Shown piece after piece: positions 1 through 12,260 of a stretch of DNA of 64,000 nucleotides. Numbering within the stretch: position 1 is the stretch's first letter; each line of letters opens with the position of its first letter. Position numbers and translations under genes: made by a program. Source of the stretch: Cryptomeria japonica (lineage: Eukaryota; Streptophyta; Pinopsida; Cupressales; Cupressaceae); the NCBI RefSeq assembly GCF_030272615.1, contig NC_081410.1, positions 260,760,437-260,824,436 on the forward strand. Direction: 5' to 3'. The notes beneath the pieces were generated by a model that did no database searches, was not told the DNA's origin, and saw only the letters and a list, made by a program, of their open reading frames with translations.

Positions 1-30
1 AGTGATCTTCTCATTGCTCTCAAAAACTTT

Positions 31-750
31 CTAGTGAGTATCATTATTAGAAATAGATGGGCGGTCGACTACACAGACCACTTGAGAGTCAGTGAGTAAG
101 TCTGTGGCAGGGTCAAATTGTGATCCGATCATGGCCATCCGGTCAACAACAACATTTAATTTCTGAGGAATGCTTACAATATTGAAGGCATTGAAACTCT
201 TTATTAGATCCCATGTTGTGGCATGGTAGGATCTCATACAGACGTGTTTGGCACTAGATATCCCTCGAACTTCATGGACAACCAGTTCGGAATCGCCCAG
301 GACCTTGAATTTTTTAATGCCTATCCTTTCCACTAGGCTCAGGCCTTGGATCATTCCCTCATACTCTGCTTCATTATTAGAGCATGCAAATTGTAACTAG
401 AAAGGCCTTAAGATTTGTTCTCCTGAGGGAGGTGTGAGAAAAATTCTGACTGCAGAGCCCATCTTGCATTTTGCACCATCGAAGTGCAGGGTCCACAATG
501 TCGAAGCTAACTGCTCTTCAGAAAATGGTTCTTTAGTAATCTTTGGGATGATCTGGTTTTCATCAAAAATGCAATAGGTGCCTAGGCCAGTGGTGTGGTA
601 GTTAGAAAAGGGATCAGAATCTACGAATTCATTTAGGAAAAATTCTTGCTCGGGTGGAATCTCCCCAGTCACTTCTTCATCTTCTAAGAGTTCCACCACT
701 TTTCTTTCCTTGTTTGATATAGAAGCATGAGTAGGATCAAAATTAATCAT
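31..750 (-). pseudogene. Element A: archaeal-type RNase H region after protease
   Basis: Minus-strand reading frame of an RNase H fold, which would degrade the RNA of RNA:DNA hybrids during reverse transcription. The domain spans about 505-70. Visible acidic positions are HFDGA near 482, NNEAEYE near 370, GDSELV near 295 and the final Asp in VVDRMA near 140, so the D-E-D-D set is present. One in-frame TAG at 397-399 splits the frame; otherwise it reads through from 750. The first ~80 codons are an acidic linker. It lies directly after the protease with no reverse transcriptase between, unlike the other four elements here. The window ends before any RT can be seen. The RNase H call is firm; the archaeal-type assignment is by resemblance to the second RNase H of Tat elements. 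Confidence 0.75.
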
Positions 751-756
751 GGCCTA

Positions 757-1335
757 GTCAGGTACATGCTCAGCATGGATGGGTTCTATGATGATTTTTA
801 GTTTGGCATCGTGTTGGGTGTAGAGGATGAGATAGGACCAATCTAAAGACAAATAGCCTCCTATTTTAGCAGTGAAGTCTCAAGAAACACAGAGCCTGAA
901 AATAAGAGGTATATTGATGGCCACTACTTCTTGGGATACCGTAATGCTAGGGCATGCGAATAAGGTCAAAGGAAGGCTTTTAATAAGACCTACGGTCTAG
1001 ACCCTATTCCCATCAAGCTGCATAACCCCCTTATTCAAAGGTTCATATATGATGTTCAACAACTCGGTGATTTGCTTAGGCATGACAATGGTGCTAGCTC
1101 CAGAATCTATCATGGAATTATGTAATAGCTTATCTCCAATTATAAGGGTAAGTTAAAATAGATTTGGTTTAGGATTACCTTCTAGTTGAACTTTAGGGGG
1201 CAAGACTTGATTAGTCAACATGGTCGGAGAGTGTGACTTTCCTACTGCGGGTTGGAAACCCATTTCGTTGATCCGCAAAGACTTGGGGGTGCTCCCGCTT
1301 GCATCTTTTTCGCCATTAGATAGGGCCTCCTTCAT
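757..1335 (-). pseudogene. Element A: aspartic protease region
   Basis: Minus-strand frame with a retropepsin active site, MIDSGAS, encoded around 1106-1092, followed by a hydrophobic stretch (TIVMP). The upstream part (1335-1153) is a polar linker from the gag side. In-frame stops include TAA just before the protease core and at least two more before the RNase H. A retropepsin would cut the Gag-Pol polyprotein. There is no G-patch after it, which separates A from B, C, D and F. The active-site word is clear; the rest of the domain is degraded. Confidence 0.6.
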
Positions 1336-1590
1336 CTGGTTCTTTTGTTTAGGAAGACTCTAGAGATCCCATAGAGATACATGAGCCTAAGCTTTCTTCA
1401 GTTGTTCCACCACGTCTACTATTTATAGTGTGGGAATCTTCGGCTCCTATGGCTTATAGGGGATGATCTCTTTTCCTGGATAGGCAGAGCTGATCACCAG
1501 TCATTCAGGAGATTTTTCCATGGGCGTTCCTCTTGAAATGTCAGCATTCTCCCCGGTGAAATGCCTTTTGGAGTGGAGGTTATAATCCAA

Positions 1591-2990
1591 CTACACGAAG
1601 GGGGCTCCATCCTTTGAAGTGGATGCGATGTTGGTGAGCATGACATCCTCATCCTCTATCCACAAGAAAAGTGCATGGTCTGGGGTGATCTTTGTTTCTT
1701 GTTGCAATGACATTCCTTTCATTTGAGCGACAAAAGCTACATTATCTATACCCGAAGATGTATACACTAACTCATCCGGTGACATGCCTAGACTTCTTTG
1801 TTCTGTGACCTTCTATTGCAAGTTCCCTCTTGGGCAATTTCTCAGAGCATGAGAATTGTTACATGGAAAACACCAAGAATTGGTATCATCCGCCAGGTTA
1901 TTTTGACCCACTGTCAGCTCCTTACCAGTGGTTGGATAGATAGTTTGCAATGGATTTGGAACTAGGACTATTTGGCCATTTGATTGGGGAGGTTTGTTAG
2001 TACGGTGATTCATATGTTGGTTATGTTGGTATGAAGGTCGATTCCCTTGGAAACTCTGTTGGAAGGGAGGTTTGGCGGGCGAGACCTGAGCTCTCTTTAG
2101 ATTGACTATCTCATTGGAGAAGGATCTCAGGAGATTCTTCATATCACTGACCTTGGCAGCTAAAGAGGATGGTAGGGGAGTGGGATATGAATATATAGAC
2201 TATGGAGCTGATGTGCTGGGAGCAACTTCTTTGAAGACTTGAGGTGATATCTCGGGAAAAACTAGCATGATAGGGCAGAGAGCTAGCTTCCCAACATCGA
2301 TTAGGCTATTTTTCACTTGGATTGCTATGTCGAATGCTTGCAAGAGAGTATTGCCTCCTAGAGACTGAATCATCACTGATATGTCAGAATTGAAAGCTTT
2401 TAAGTAGAATACGAAAGCCATATCCTCCGAAGGGTGAGCAGACAAAGGTATCCTCTGCCAAGTCTGCTAAATCCTTAGATTAAAATTAGTTAGTGCTTCC
2501 TGAGGGGCCCTCTTTATTGTGATCAATTGGTGCATCAAAGATGATCTGTCAGCCTTATTGGAGAACCTCTGGAAAAAATGGTCTCCCAGCTGATCCCAGT
2601 CTCCTATAGTGTTAGGGCCCAATGATCTAAACCAATCCAAAGCTCTTCCTTTGAAAGAAGCTATGAGCAATCTTAAGGCAACATTTTGTTCAGTAATTCC
2701 ATGACAGTGCAGATAGTGGCCACATCTTGTAAATGCTCCCCAGGAGTTCTATGACATTCTCCAGTGAACTTGGGTACGGCTTTTAGCACGGCTGCAGCTA
2801 TAGCTCCCCAGACCACGAGTGGAGTTGGGGGAATGAGAGGGCTCTCATTATCCTAGGTCATAAAATTCTGGGGGGAATGTGTGCCATTGTTGCACGGGTG
2901 ACTAAGGGGAGAGTGGGAAAGCTCTGTAAGGATGAAGATGCGGTTGAATGAATGCTCACCAGAGGTGGCAAGAAAAGGTGAGGATTTAAA
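1591..2990 (-). pseudogene. Element A: gag (capsid and nucleocapsid) remnant
   Basis: Retrotransposon gag reading right to left. The capsid-type block near 2670-2467 has the typical GRALDWFRSLGPNTI and a downstream FFQRFSNKAD stretch. A basic, Gln/Pro-rich segment follows, then a zinc knuckle at about 1865-1825, CFPCNNSHALRNC (C-x2-C-x3-H-x4-C). The frame is cut by stops and by a one-base shift near 2690. The knuckle has Cys at its second position, whereas B, C and D have His there, again pointing to a different lineage. Gag would package genomic RNA in a cytoplasmic particle. Confidence 0.7.
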
Positions 2991-3055
2991 GCGGTTTGAC
3001 TCCTGGTGACATGCCTATGACTCATAAACTAGCTCATAAATATATTTGAACTTGA

Positions 3056-3074
3056 GGTCCCACCAGGCATGCCA
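3056..3074 (-). other. Element A primer-binding site
   Basis: Read on the minus strand this is TGGCATGCCTGGTGGGACC. It matches the PBS of element B (38054-38072) except at sites explainable by C-to-T decay. It lies just outside the A gag start, where a PBS should be, about 14 bp from the likely LTR edge. Confidence 0.6.
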
Positions 3075-3087
3075 GAAAAAGAACTCT

Positions 3088-4149
3088 TGACTCTAAATTT
3101 TACTTTTAAAACAAACATCCTTATGGGAAATTTAGTGATGGGGGACCTATTGTGCGGAATTCATTGAATAACCTCTGGATTGAGAAGTCGGCTCTTCCTT
3201 GGGGGTTGGGAAAAGGCAAAAAAAGGAAACTTAAAATAAAATGATCTGTGTTATAGAGGTGATGCATCAAAACATTTTATAAAAAGAAGACAGCATATAA
3301 AACTAGGAAACACATGGTTTTAAAGCCCATTCAACAATCTACATGCCTGAACAAAACTGAAATTAAGATACAATTAAGGTTCCTTAGAATAAACATATAT
3401 CATGCATCCACCAGATAACAAGTGCATAACATAGTTTAATCAGTAGAGTATTAGATAAATATCTCTAAAGTCATCAAAATACAGGAGCAAAGCACAGAAA
3501 AGCCTATTTAAGCATCTAGAAAAGAAATAATCACAAAGGCCGCAGGCTCAATCTTGATTGACCTTCCTCTTGAGAAACTATAATAGCTGAAAATTATCTA
3601 AGATCCTTAATTTTTCTTCTCTTAAAAAGTTTTGAACCCCTACTACAGGGAAAAAACTAGCATAAATAGAGCTCACGACTCCACTAACAGCTTCCAAGTA
3701 TGCCAGATATGCATAACCACCCCTGAACAGAAAAAACAAATCATGTCATTTCGCAAGGTCACGCCCAGCAAAACAGCCCCGAGGCTCTAGCTCTTTTCTA
3801 TGATGATCTTCATACCAGCCCAAATAGAAAAGATTTTGCTAACCATGGAAGAAGATGCGGCAAGCGAGGAGACCTCTTCAGAAAAACCTCTTAAAAAAGA
3901 GATGCATCCGCTAACACAAAGATGCTAGGTGTCCCTTTCCATTAGTGCTATAATGTGGGCCCCCCCAAAAAAGGCCCAGTCAGCAAAACCTCTCCATTTG
4001 TCATCATCATGCTACCCCAGTCCTTAAACACAAAAAATGGACTGCTTGGAGAGATGTTGAGATGACACTTGTCATGTACACCACGCACTACTGGAAAGCT
4101 GAGAGGGAAAAAGAAGATACTTCGACCGAAAACTTGCCCTCGGGATTCT
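3088..4149. other. Probable 5' LTR of A plus unresolved sequence
   Basis: No gene seen. Sequence right of the PBS should be the 5' LTR of A, beginning at the first TG after the PBS (3088). I could not find its other end or a second copy, so the border with the PMD remnant of B is unknown. It shows no resemblance to the AT-rich LTRs of B, C or D. A PMD-like frame may begin near 4050, but similarity is only clear from about 4155. Confidence 0.3.
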
Positions 4150-5530
4150 AATGTGAACAGATAATCGATGCAATCACATGGTGGCCATACATGGAGATTG
4201 CAACATGGCTAGAGGATCTGAGACATATTCCTTATATGATCACCACAAGATACATCATCGGTAGGTGGGAGTATGTTATAGAGATGTATTGGCCATACCG
4301 GGTGCAGAGACAGTTCATTCAAGTACAAGATGTGCCTAATGCACCACACATATTCTGGCGGGTTACCTGAGAGAGGGTAATAGTGTTTGGACCCTCACTA
4401 CAGGACAAGGTAGGGATCAATAATGGGTGGACTTGATTGACTCCAATGGAGTGAGATCCATGAAGGGAACCAAGAGATGCAGGAGTCACAATAGCTTATG
4501 ATGATTGGTGGGTTGAGGGGAGACCGAGGCCAGTTGGGTAGGATTGGCACCCCTTAATGTTAGGAGGGTATAGATTCAAGCTAGGGGAGGCAGGGTTGGG
4601 CAGTATTAGCTAGCCACGCAATCGGCTGAGACAGTGGCAGGGGCAATGGCTCAGACTAGGTCTAGATCAACTATGGGCAAACATGGCCAGAGAGGAGGAG
4701 AGGAGAGGAAAGAGGGGGGGATGAAGGACACAAAGTAGAGGAGATGATGATGATGGATGTATATCCACCTATATAGGGACCTATAGAGGGATAGGAGGAG
4801 GAGGGGCAGGGATGAGGCCAGACATCGGAGATACCTATTCTGTTGAGGAGAGTTAGGAGATAGGAGAGAGGATAAGGCTTAGCAGCACCATGGGATCCAG
4901 AAGCATGGATTCGCTCACTTGAGGAGGAAGTGACCAAGGAAGAGTGCAGAATAAAAGAGGTCATAGTGGAGAGAGACAACTTACAAAGGGAGAGGGATAC
5001 AACGAAGGGTGTCAGGGCATAGCTACAGGCATAGAGGAACATCCTCCTTCAGGAGAGGGATGTAGCAGTGGCAGCTAGGGATGTCGTAGAGCACACATGG
5101 CCGAGGATAGAGGAGATAGTGGCCCAATACCAGAGGGAGAGGGATGAGGCAATGAGACAAGCTAGTTCTAGAAGTGGAGGAGGGAGAGAGATACTAGTAG
5201 GGATGCTAGAGAGATATATGGTCGAGATAGAGGCTTTATCTCATCAAGCAAGTTGGTATCAGACTAGGTACAAGTAGGCAATGCTAGCAGATCAGAGGAA
5301 GTAGTATGTGCCACCTCCTAGAGCTCGAGCATCTCATTCCTCATGCAACAAAAGATCCAGTGGAGGGATGGGTTTAGGGAGATCCAATCATAGCACAGGT
5401 GGATCTAGCAGGAGGACTCAGACACGTGACAACAAAAGGTCAGCATCAAGATCCACACATGGATCCCAGGGATAGGGGGATGGATAGGGACAAGGATAGG
5501 GACAGTGATTATCCCAGTTGTCCTAAAGCA
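4150..5530 (+). pseudogene. Element B: C-terminal remnant of antisense PMD gene
   Basis: Plus-strand remnant of a plant mobile domain protein, antisense to the gag-pol of B. The first part reads EQIIDAITWWPYMEIATW, then MITTRYIIGRWEYVIEMYW and a VQRQF segment, which line up with the PMD of D around 21290-21460. After a Gly/Glu-rich gap, about 4920-5277 codes a charged coiled coil (RIEEIVAQYQRERDEAMRQA and ASWYQTRYK), matching the C-terminal coil of the D protein. A Ser/Arg-rich tail follows. The N-terminal half, intron and promoter are missing, probably removed where A meets B. Several stops interrupt it. Confidence 0.65.
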
Positions 5531-7310
5531 TTTGAGAGGTGTGGTACAGACCATGCAAATGAGTGCTATCTTTTGTTGTATCATACAACAGACATACAAG
5601 CATATATATTTATTGTATCCATTTTTTGGCACCTCATGCATTTTTAATGAGCATGGTAGGTGATCATCATTCATCCGGATATTGTATGTACTTGATTTAT
5701 TTTTGTTATCATATACAATAGATGATGCACACTTTGACATACTTTTTGAGACCATGATGATATCTATGATACAAATTTTGTCATGTTCTCGATATCTGGT
5801 ACTTTTATGTGATTTATGATGCATGCATGTGTGGATATATGTTTTATGCCATGATCGACATAAAATATGATGACACAATACATGGATGTATGATTGTATG
5901 CCCTATGCTAGACTAACTCACTTGTGATGCATGATATAATGATATTATGTATGGTTGATATGATTTATGGATGCATACGATGTGATTTGATGTATGAATA
6001 ACGCAATTTATGGATGTATATAATGTGATTTGTCATATTGATGATGTGATAACCCATGTGTGTTATGCAGGGTGCTATGGACAATGCAATGCATAAGATA
6101 TGATATATGATAGATATGGATTATGTGCTAACCCATATGTGATGTAGGATGCCAATGGATAATGCTCCAGGGAGACTAGATCAAGATGGCGAGGGAGAAA
6201 TGAGATGAGGGCACATATGCACATTCCAAAGAGGATAAAAGGAAACAAAAATAGATGAGATGCAATGAAAATGAGGATATCATGGAGCATGAGAATCCAT
6301 GTAAAATGAAATACCATGTAGTGAGAACTTATTTTGATTTAGCATTGTCTATGAGTCAACCAAGGTATGAAGAACCAAGGTGGAATTTCACAGCTGATGC
6401 ATGGACTACCACTTATAAACAAACACGTAGGCCAACCTAACATCACACAAAGTTACAAAGACCCTATAGGAAATGATGCTAGAATGACCACAAGCAAGAA
6501 AGATATGCCCCAATGTAACAAGAGATAACAAAGACCTCAGTAGGAACAACAAAGAGACACATGTGAAAGACACACCAAGAAAAAAATGAAAAGCAACAAA
6601 ACAACATCCCAAGCCTCGTTATTCCCAGTGTACGATGATATTAAAGATCATGGAGACCAAGAGGAAATAAGACACGAGGAGCTTTGAAAGATAAACAAAG
6701 ATTGAAAAGAATCCAAAACCAACACAAGGTGTCACAGATGTCTTTTGTCAACAGGACAATGGACGAATGAGGATTAATGATAATAAATGACTACAGGAAA
6801 GATACATCCTGCACAGATAGATGGATAATTATTGCGGATACAAGAACGATATATCTCGAAGAAACAACCAGATGATGGATGGGTAAAAACTTAGGACCAA
6901 CAAAAGGACCTGGAAACCAAGCAAGGATCAAGATACTGAAAGATTTGTTGAAGAACTAGCTAGGAAAACATGATCTTGACTCTTAGGACAAGGAAAAAAT
7001 CTATGCATAGGAGTAAACATATATACATGGCAACCTATATACATCTGACACTTTGCACAAAGGATCAAGTGAGGAAAAAGAGATTCATAAGGATTATCTA
7101 TAGGCAAAATGGATGGTGGCGAATGGACATGCGGGTATCATAAGATATTGCACCAAAAGGAGATGGATGTGATAGAGATGAAGATGGAAGGACTGTATCA
7201 TAGGATACCACATGAGAACAAGATAGGAGATGGTGGGTAGCAACATATACCGCACCATGAAGAATAAAAAACAAGGGCCAAAAGATAATGGAACTTCCCT
7301 CTTATACACA
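5531..7310. other. Element B: non-coding region between PMD and integrase
   Basis: No gene. From about 5640 to 6150 it is rich in imperfect repeats of gatatgatg and gatgcatga words, like the region downstream of the PMD gene in D (22600-22850). The rest is A-rich without recognisable features. Short open frames here have no recognisable content. Confidence 0.5.
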
Positions 7311-7378
7311 TGGTGCCTGTTTCTAGGTTTTCACCATATGTATGTGTCTAAGGTGCCTGTTTGCCAAGTTTTCACCAT
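7311..7378 (-). repeat. Element B: two copies of the post-integrase motif
   Basis: Two copies, 7311-7336 and 7352-7378, read on the minus strand as about TGGTGAAAACTTGGCAAACA followed by GGCACC. They lie immediately downstream of the integrase end. The same motif occupies the same place in C, D and F. Confidence 0.7.
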
Positions 7379-7456
7379 TCATACACATAAATTTGTTTGT
7401 TTTTTTGTATATTTTCTAATTTTTTGTAAATTTGTTTTCACAAACTATGCATAGAA

Positions 7457-8590
7457 TTTCTTCAGATGTAGGATGTTGAGGGGATCTATGAGTGGCTCCC
7501 CTTTTGGAGTAGATAACTGATATGCTCCTGAACCATATTTTGTTGTGACAAAAAATGGACCAATCCAATTAGCTTCAAACTTTCCTTTATTTTCTCAGGG
7601 TTGTTGATTTCTTGAATTTTCTCTCAGGACTAGATCACCCACTTCAAATTCACGGTGGTGGACTTTCTTTTGATATTACCTCTTGAGGCGGATCTGATAT
7701 ATTTGCAGATGATCATAAGGCTTTCTAATGTTGTTCGTCGAGAAGATCTACTTGGGCTAGCCTTGCTACTTTATAGTCTTCATCAAAAACAAAATCTTTT
7801 AGGGAGATGCACAATGATGGCGATTCAACCTCAATTACTAAGATCGCTTTTGCACCATAGATAGGGGAATAGGGGTTGGCTCCTGTGGGATTTTGAATGC
7901 TGGTGCAATAAGCCCAAAGGGCGGGATTGAGATTGAGATGTCAGTCATGACCAGTGTCATTGACAACTTTCTTTAGGATACAAAGCAATGTTTTATTAGT
8001 TTCCTCAGCTTGACCACTCCCTTATGGGTAATATGGTGTAGTCCAATGATGTTGGATATGGAATGTGGAGCAAAGATCATGCATGTGTTGGTTTTTAAAG
8101 GGGGTTCCATTATCAATAATGATGGTGGAGGGAATACCATAGTGGAAAATGATATGATATAGGATGAACTTGGACGCTTGGACACTAGTAGTAAGGGTGG
8201 GGGGAATGGCTTCCACCCACTTGGTGAAATATTTTGTGACAGTAATGATAAACTTGTGTCCATCCGAGAAGGGAGGATGGATCTTACCAACAAGGTTAAG
8301 GCCACAGTGTTACAATAGGTCACAAATCCTATGTTGGAACATGAATCAAGTCTTTGTGCTGCTAACAAGGCACACATTTCTTGACGAACTCACAAAAATC
8401 ATGTTCCATAATGGGCCAATATTAACCCACTCTTAATAGTTGTTTGGCAAGAATGTATCCACTTGTATGAGTGCAAAGAGTTTTGGCATGCACTTCTTCA
8501 TCGCAATTTTAGCTTCATTGAGATCTAAACATTGAGAAAGCATGTCATGATAGTCATGATGATATAAATTCTCTCTTATAAGGGTAAATC
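7457..8590 (-). pseudogene. Element B: integrase
   Basis: Minus-strand retroviral-type integrase, which inserts the cDNA into chromosomes. The core shows GHKFIITVTKYFTKWVEAIP, IIIDNGTPFKN (second Asp) and GQAEETNK (catalytic Glu retained), then PALWAYCTSI and a C-terminal region. The N-terminal zinc segment near 8500 is scrambled. Stops occur at YYP*GSGQ, GHD*HLNL and several places in the last 60 codons. It follows the archaeal-type RNase H and ends at the post-integrase motif, as in C, D and F. Confidence 0.8.
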
Positions 8591-9190
8591 AGACACAATG
8601 ACAAATAAGGTTGCGATGCTCGTTATAAGATATGTTTTGAGGGAGGGTACCATCTTTAAGATAGGCATGGATGTAATGGTACCAGGGTAATTGGGGTCCA
8701 ACAATGTTGCACACCATTTCTACATGCAATGTCTCAAAGGTTGGTTGTAGAAGTTGTTCAACTAAGAATTTGTACATGGGACTATCTAAGCTAATATCCA
8801 GGAGGGATCCAATGGTGGCCATTGCATTGACTGCTTTGTTTTGAGCTCTTGGAACTTGATCAAATATGATATTCTAAAAATTTCTCTTAAGATCATCAAC
8901 CATCCTTTTGTAGGGTAGAAGCTTATCATCCTTAGTATGATATTCATCATTAGTTTGGCAGATGACTAGTTGTGAATCTCCATAAACCAAGAGATCTGAA
9001 ATGTTCCATTGAATGGTTGTCTTTAAACCAGTGATTAAACCTTCATACTCAACAATATTGTTGGTGCATGGGAATCACAATTTGAATGACTTTGGGATGA
9101 GATCCCCTTGGTGAGTTACAAATAGGAACCCTGCCCCAGCTCCCTTTTGTGTATGAGAACCATCAAAGTACAATCTCCAGTGAGGTTGTG
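8591..9190 (-). pseudogene. Element B: second (archaeal-type) RNase H
   Basis: Minus strand, RLYFDGSHTQKGAGAG (first Asp), NNIVEYEGL (Glu) and VYGDSQLV (third acidic residue). The fourth Asp, normally in an ADAMATL word, is Asn here (AVNAMATIG, near 8810-8830), so the domain should be inactive. A connecting segment of about 80 residues leads to integrase. Such a second RNase H after the native one is a hallmark of the Tat lineage. One in-frame stop follows IPKSFKL. Confidence 0.75.
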
Positions 9191-10560
9191 TGTTGAATGT
9201 GCAGACATATTTGTCTGGGAATTCTATGATGAGTGGATATGCATCAACCAATGGTGTTTCTGCTAACTGATGAGCAATAACCCATTCCTTGATAGCTTTT
9301 TGATCTACATATTGTATATCAAACTCACTAAGTAACACAACCCACTTTTCCATGCATCCTGTGAGGGTAGTCTTGGAGAGTAGGTAATTAAGAGGATCAA
9401 TTTTGTAGATGAGCTTCTTTGTATAACTTGGCATGTAATGCCACAACTTTTGAGAACAAAAAATGACAGCTAGGCATGTTTTTTCCATAGGGGAGCAATT
9501 AAGCTTGTAGCCAACTAGAGTGTGACTGATATAATAAATTTCTCTCTATTTACCTTCATCATCCTATTGAGCAAGCAATGCCCCTACAACTGTTGCCATT
9601 ACTGAAATGTACAAGATCAAGGGACGACTCAGAATGGGTGGCATTGAAACTAGTGGATGATCCAAATATTCTTTGATCTTGTCAAAAGCTTGCTGACACT
9701 AGATATCCCATTTAAATTCGACACCTTTTATGAGTAAGTGTGTAAAAGGTTGGCATTTATCTACTAATTGTGCAATGAATAACCTGATAGATTGCAATTT
9801 TCGTTGTAGGCTACACAGATTTCTTAGTGTCTTGGGGGGAGACATCTCCATTATTGCTTTGACCTTCTTGGGGTCGACCTCAATGCCACATCTAGAGACT
9901 ATGAATCCCAGTAGTTTACCTAATGTAACCCCAAACACACACTTCTAAGGATTTAGGTGCAACTTATATTTTGCTAGACATTCAAATATCTACTCCAAGA
10001 TAGATGGATATTCTGCTTTTGTATTTGATTTACCAAGTATATTGTCCACATAATATTCTAATATCTTGTGCATGAGGTAATGGAAGATTAACCGTTATAG
10101 CGCGTTGATATGTGGTGCCAACATTCTTAAGACCAAAAGGCATGATCTGGTAACAGAAAGCCCCCTATGGGGTTGTAAAGGCAGTTTTATGTTGGTCTTC
10201 TTCTACTATATTTATCTAGTTATATCCTGAGAATCCATCCAAGAGGGATAGAATTTCATGTCTTATTGTTAGATCGACAAGGATGTCGATGTTAGGAAGT
10301 GAAAAAACATCTTTAGGACATGCCTTATTTAGGTCCCTAAAATCTGTACAAACTCTGATATCACCATTAGGCTTAGAAACAGGTACCATGTTAGAAATCT
10401 ATTATGAATAATCTATCGGCCGAATGAACTTCACCTCCAAGAGCTTTTCCAACTCTTCTTTGACTAATAGTGCCACCCTAGGATGCATCTTGCATAGTTT
10501 CTATTTGACTAGTTTGACATTTGGATCAACTTCCAGATGATGAATTACTACCTCAGGGTT
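9191..10560 (-). pseudogene. Element B: reverse transcriptase and native RNase H
   Basis: Minus strand. RT fingers and palm read through LLEVKFIRPIDYS, VCTDFRDLNKACPKDVF, LLDGFSGYN and MPFGLKNVGTTYQRA. The catalytic box near 10052-10041 is YVDN instead of YVDD, so one metal-binding Asp is lost. A one-base insertion just before it shifts the frame. The thumb (VDPKKVKAIMEMSPPKT) and native RNase H (REIYYISHTLVGYKLN, SQKLWHYM, LSEFDIQY) follow. Stops are frequent. Confidence 0.8.
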
Positions 10561-11275
10561 GAGTCCAGGCATATCTACATAAGACCATACAAAGTTGATA
10601 AGAAACTTATGAAGAATGTCATAGAACACTTGAAACTCATCTTTAGATAGGGAAGCAACAATATGTGTGATGCATGGGTTTTCTGTTCTGCCTAGATTTA
10701 TTTTTGTGGTCTGATCTATGAGAATCGGTGACCTTTCAAGAACATACTCATTGGTGAGGGGAAGAATGGAATCCTAATCTTTTGGAACCTCAATGAGTTT
10801 TTCACCAAAAGATACACCCTTTGTTTTTACTACTTTTGAGTCAAGAAGCGCCTTTGAGAGCTTTTCACTACATGACCTTTGATTTTTATTTTTATTTTCA
10901 CTTTTCCCAATAAGGATTCCCTCTTCCCCTAAGTAACCTTTAGGATCAAGCTTGTAGACTGTATTCTACTTAGAATGACGATATGGTGCAGCCTTAGTTG
11001 CACCTAGAAATTATAGGAATATTGTATCATCTTTGAATGTGTCTAGACGTGCAATAGTTTGGTCCCAATCAATGAGCTCAGGGTGGCAAAGGGGAAGGTC
11101 AATTAAGAGGACAGATGTATCAAATAGCTTAGATGTGCCAAAGGTGGAGGAACTATCTATATCATCGTACGCTTGTACGACAACCTCTTCAGGCATGTCA
11201 TCAATATCGAGTGAAGCATTTTCGTAGTTTCTAGAAGTGCCAACCAAACTTGAGGCCTCATGGGAGGGACGTACA
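10561..11275 (-). pseudogene. Element B: acidic linker between G-patch and RT
   Basis: Minus-strand frame, low in recognisable motifs and rich in Asp, Glu and Ser (for example DIDDMPEEVVVQAYDDIDSS), ending in LINFVWSYVDMPGLNP, the conserved lead-in to RT. The same kind of linker is present in C, D and F. Function unknown. Confidence 0.5.
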
Positions 11276-11400
11276 AAATCAAGCCCTTGATGATTCATAT
11301 TGGGAGTCAGATCAATAGGTTTTCTAATTCCCTGCTCTTCCTAGCCTAATCCACCACTTTGATAATTCCATTTTTGAGTAGCCCATTTATGAGCAGATGG
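11276..11400 (-). pseudogene. Element B: G-patch motif after protease
   Basis: Minus-strand frame with the glycine pattern of a G-patch: NYQSGGLG, stop, EEQGIRKPIDLTPN, then HQGLDFV. Spacing of the three glycine words matches the copies in C, D and F. G-patches are short glycine-rich domains that bind RNA or RNA helicases. One in-frame stop lies inside the motif. Confidence 0.6.
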
Positions 11401-11899
11401 GTATTTCTCTTTGAATTCTTCGAGATGAGTCTCATTATCTATAAGAATATCCTTCTATAGCCACTGATTTATGTATCCTTCTATGAACTCATGACTAAGC
11501 TCTCCTTGAGCTTGGAATGTGGTGGAGACACATTGTCAAATCACTGATTCCTTCTTTTTCTGTTCTCTAGTTGGTTTCTCATGAGCATGCGAATCTAAAG
11601 GTAAAGCGCCCATCTGCAAAGGTACCTTGCAAGGAGTATTCACCACACCCAGTGTCATTGACCTTGAGTTGGGAGAAGGAGGAAGAGATAGAAGTCTTCT
11701 CTTTTGTAGCAACTAATATGGTATCAGGGTCAACATATGAGGATGATGTGGCGACAGGTGTGGCTCCAATGTTGGTGTCAGAACAATGATGGGAATATGG
11801 AGATAAAGCCTTGAGTGCATGACAGTACTCAAAATGTTGAGTGTTGTCACAAATAGTAATTTCACATCCTTGAAATGGAAATTTTAGGCATTGGTGATA

Positions 11900-12260
11900 G
11901 GTGGAAGGGACGACCTACATGCCATGGATCTATAGGCGACCAAGAAGTATGTTTAATGGGAGATCAAGATCAACAATGTGGCACAATGTGCTTTGTGTTA
12001 CTGGTCCCATCTAGATAGGGAGATTAATCATCCCTACTAAACTTCTCTCAACATTGTCATAGGCCTTGATAGTAATGCATTGATTGTGCATATCTGAGAT
12101 AGTGTACCCCACCTGAGTAACAAATGTTTACATACAAAGATTGAGGGAAGAACCATTATTGATTAAGACTCATTTCACTTTGTGTAGCTTGACTATGGCT
12201 TCAATGTTCAATGGGTGAATGTGATCGGGATCTAGAACCATAACATCAAATTGTGTGAAA
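11900..12260 (-). pseudogene. Element B: aspartic protease
   Basis: Minus strand, region aligned with the proteases of C, D and F: VLINNGSSLNLCM, then ITIKAYDNVERSLVG, LDLPLNILLGRLWIHGM and STYHQCLKFP. The catalytic DGG (or DGS) word of the siblings is NNG here, so the active-site Asp is lost. Stops flank the active site. Position between gag and G-patch is the same as in the other three elements. Confidence 0.7.

Noticed and set aside
4671-5042. Minus-strand 123-residue open frame, Ser-rich
   Set aside because: It is the antisense of the Glu/Lys-rich coiled coil of the PMD remnant; no motif of its own.
9730-9948. Plus-strand frame
   Set aside because: Antisense of the RT thumb of B.
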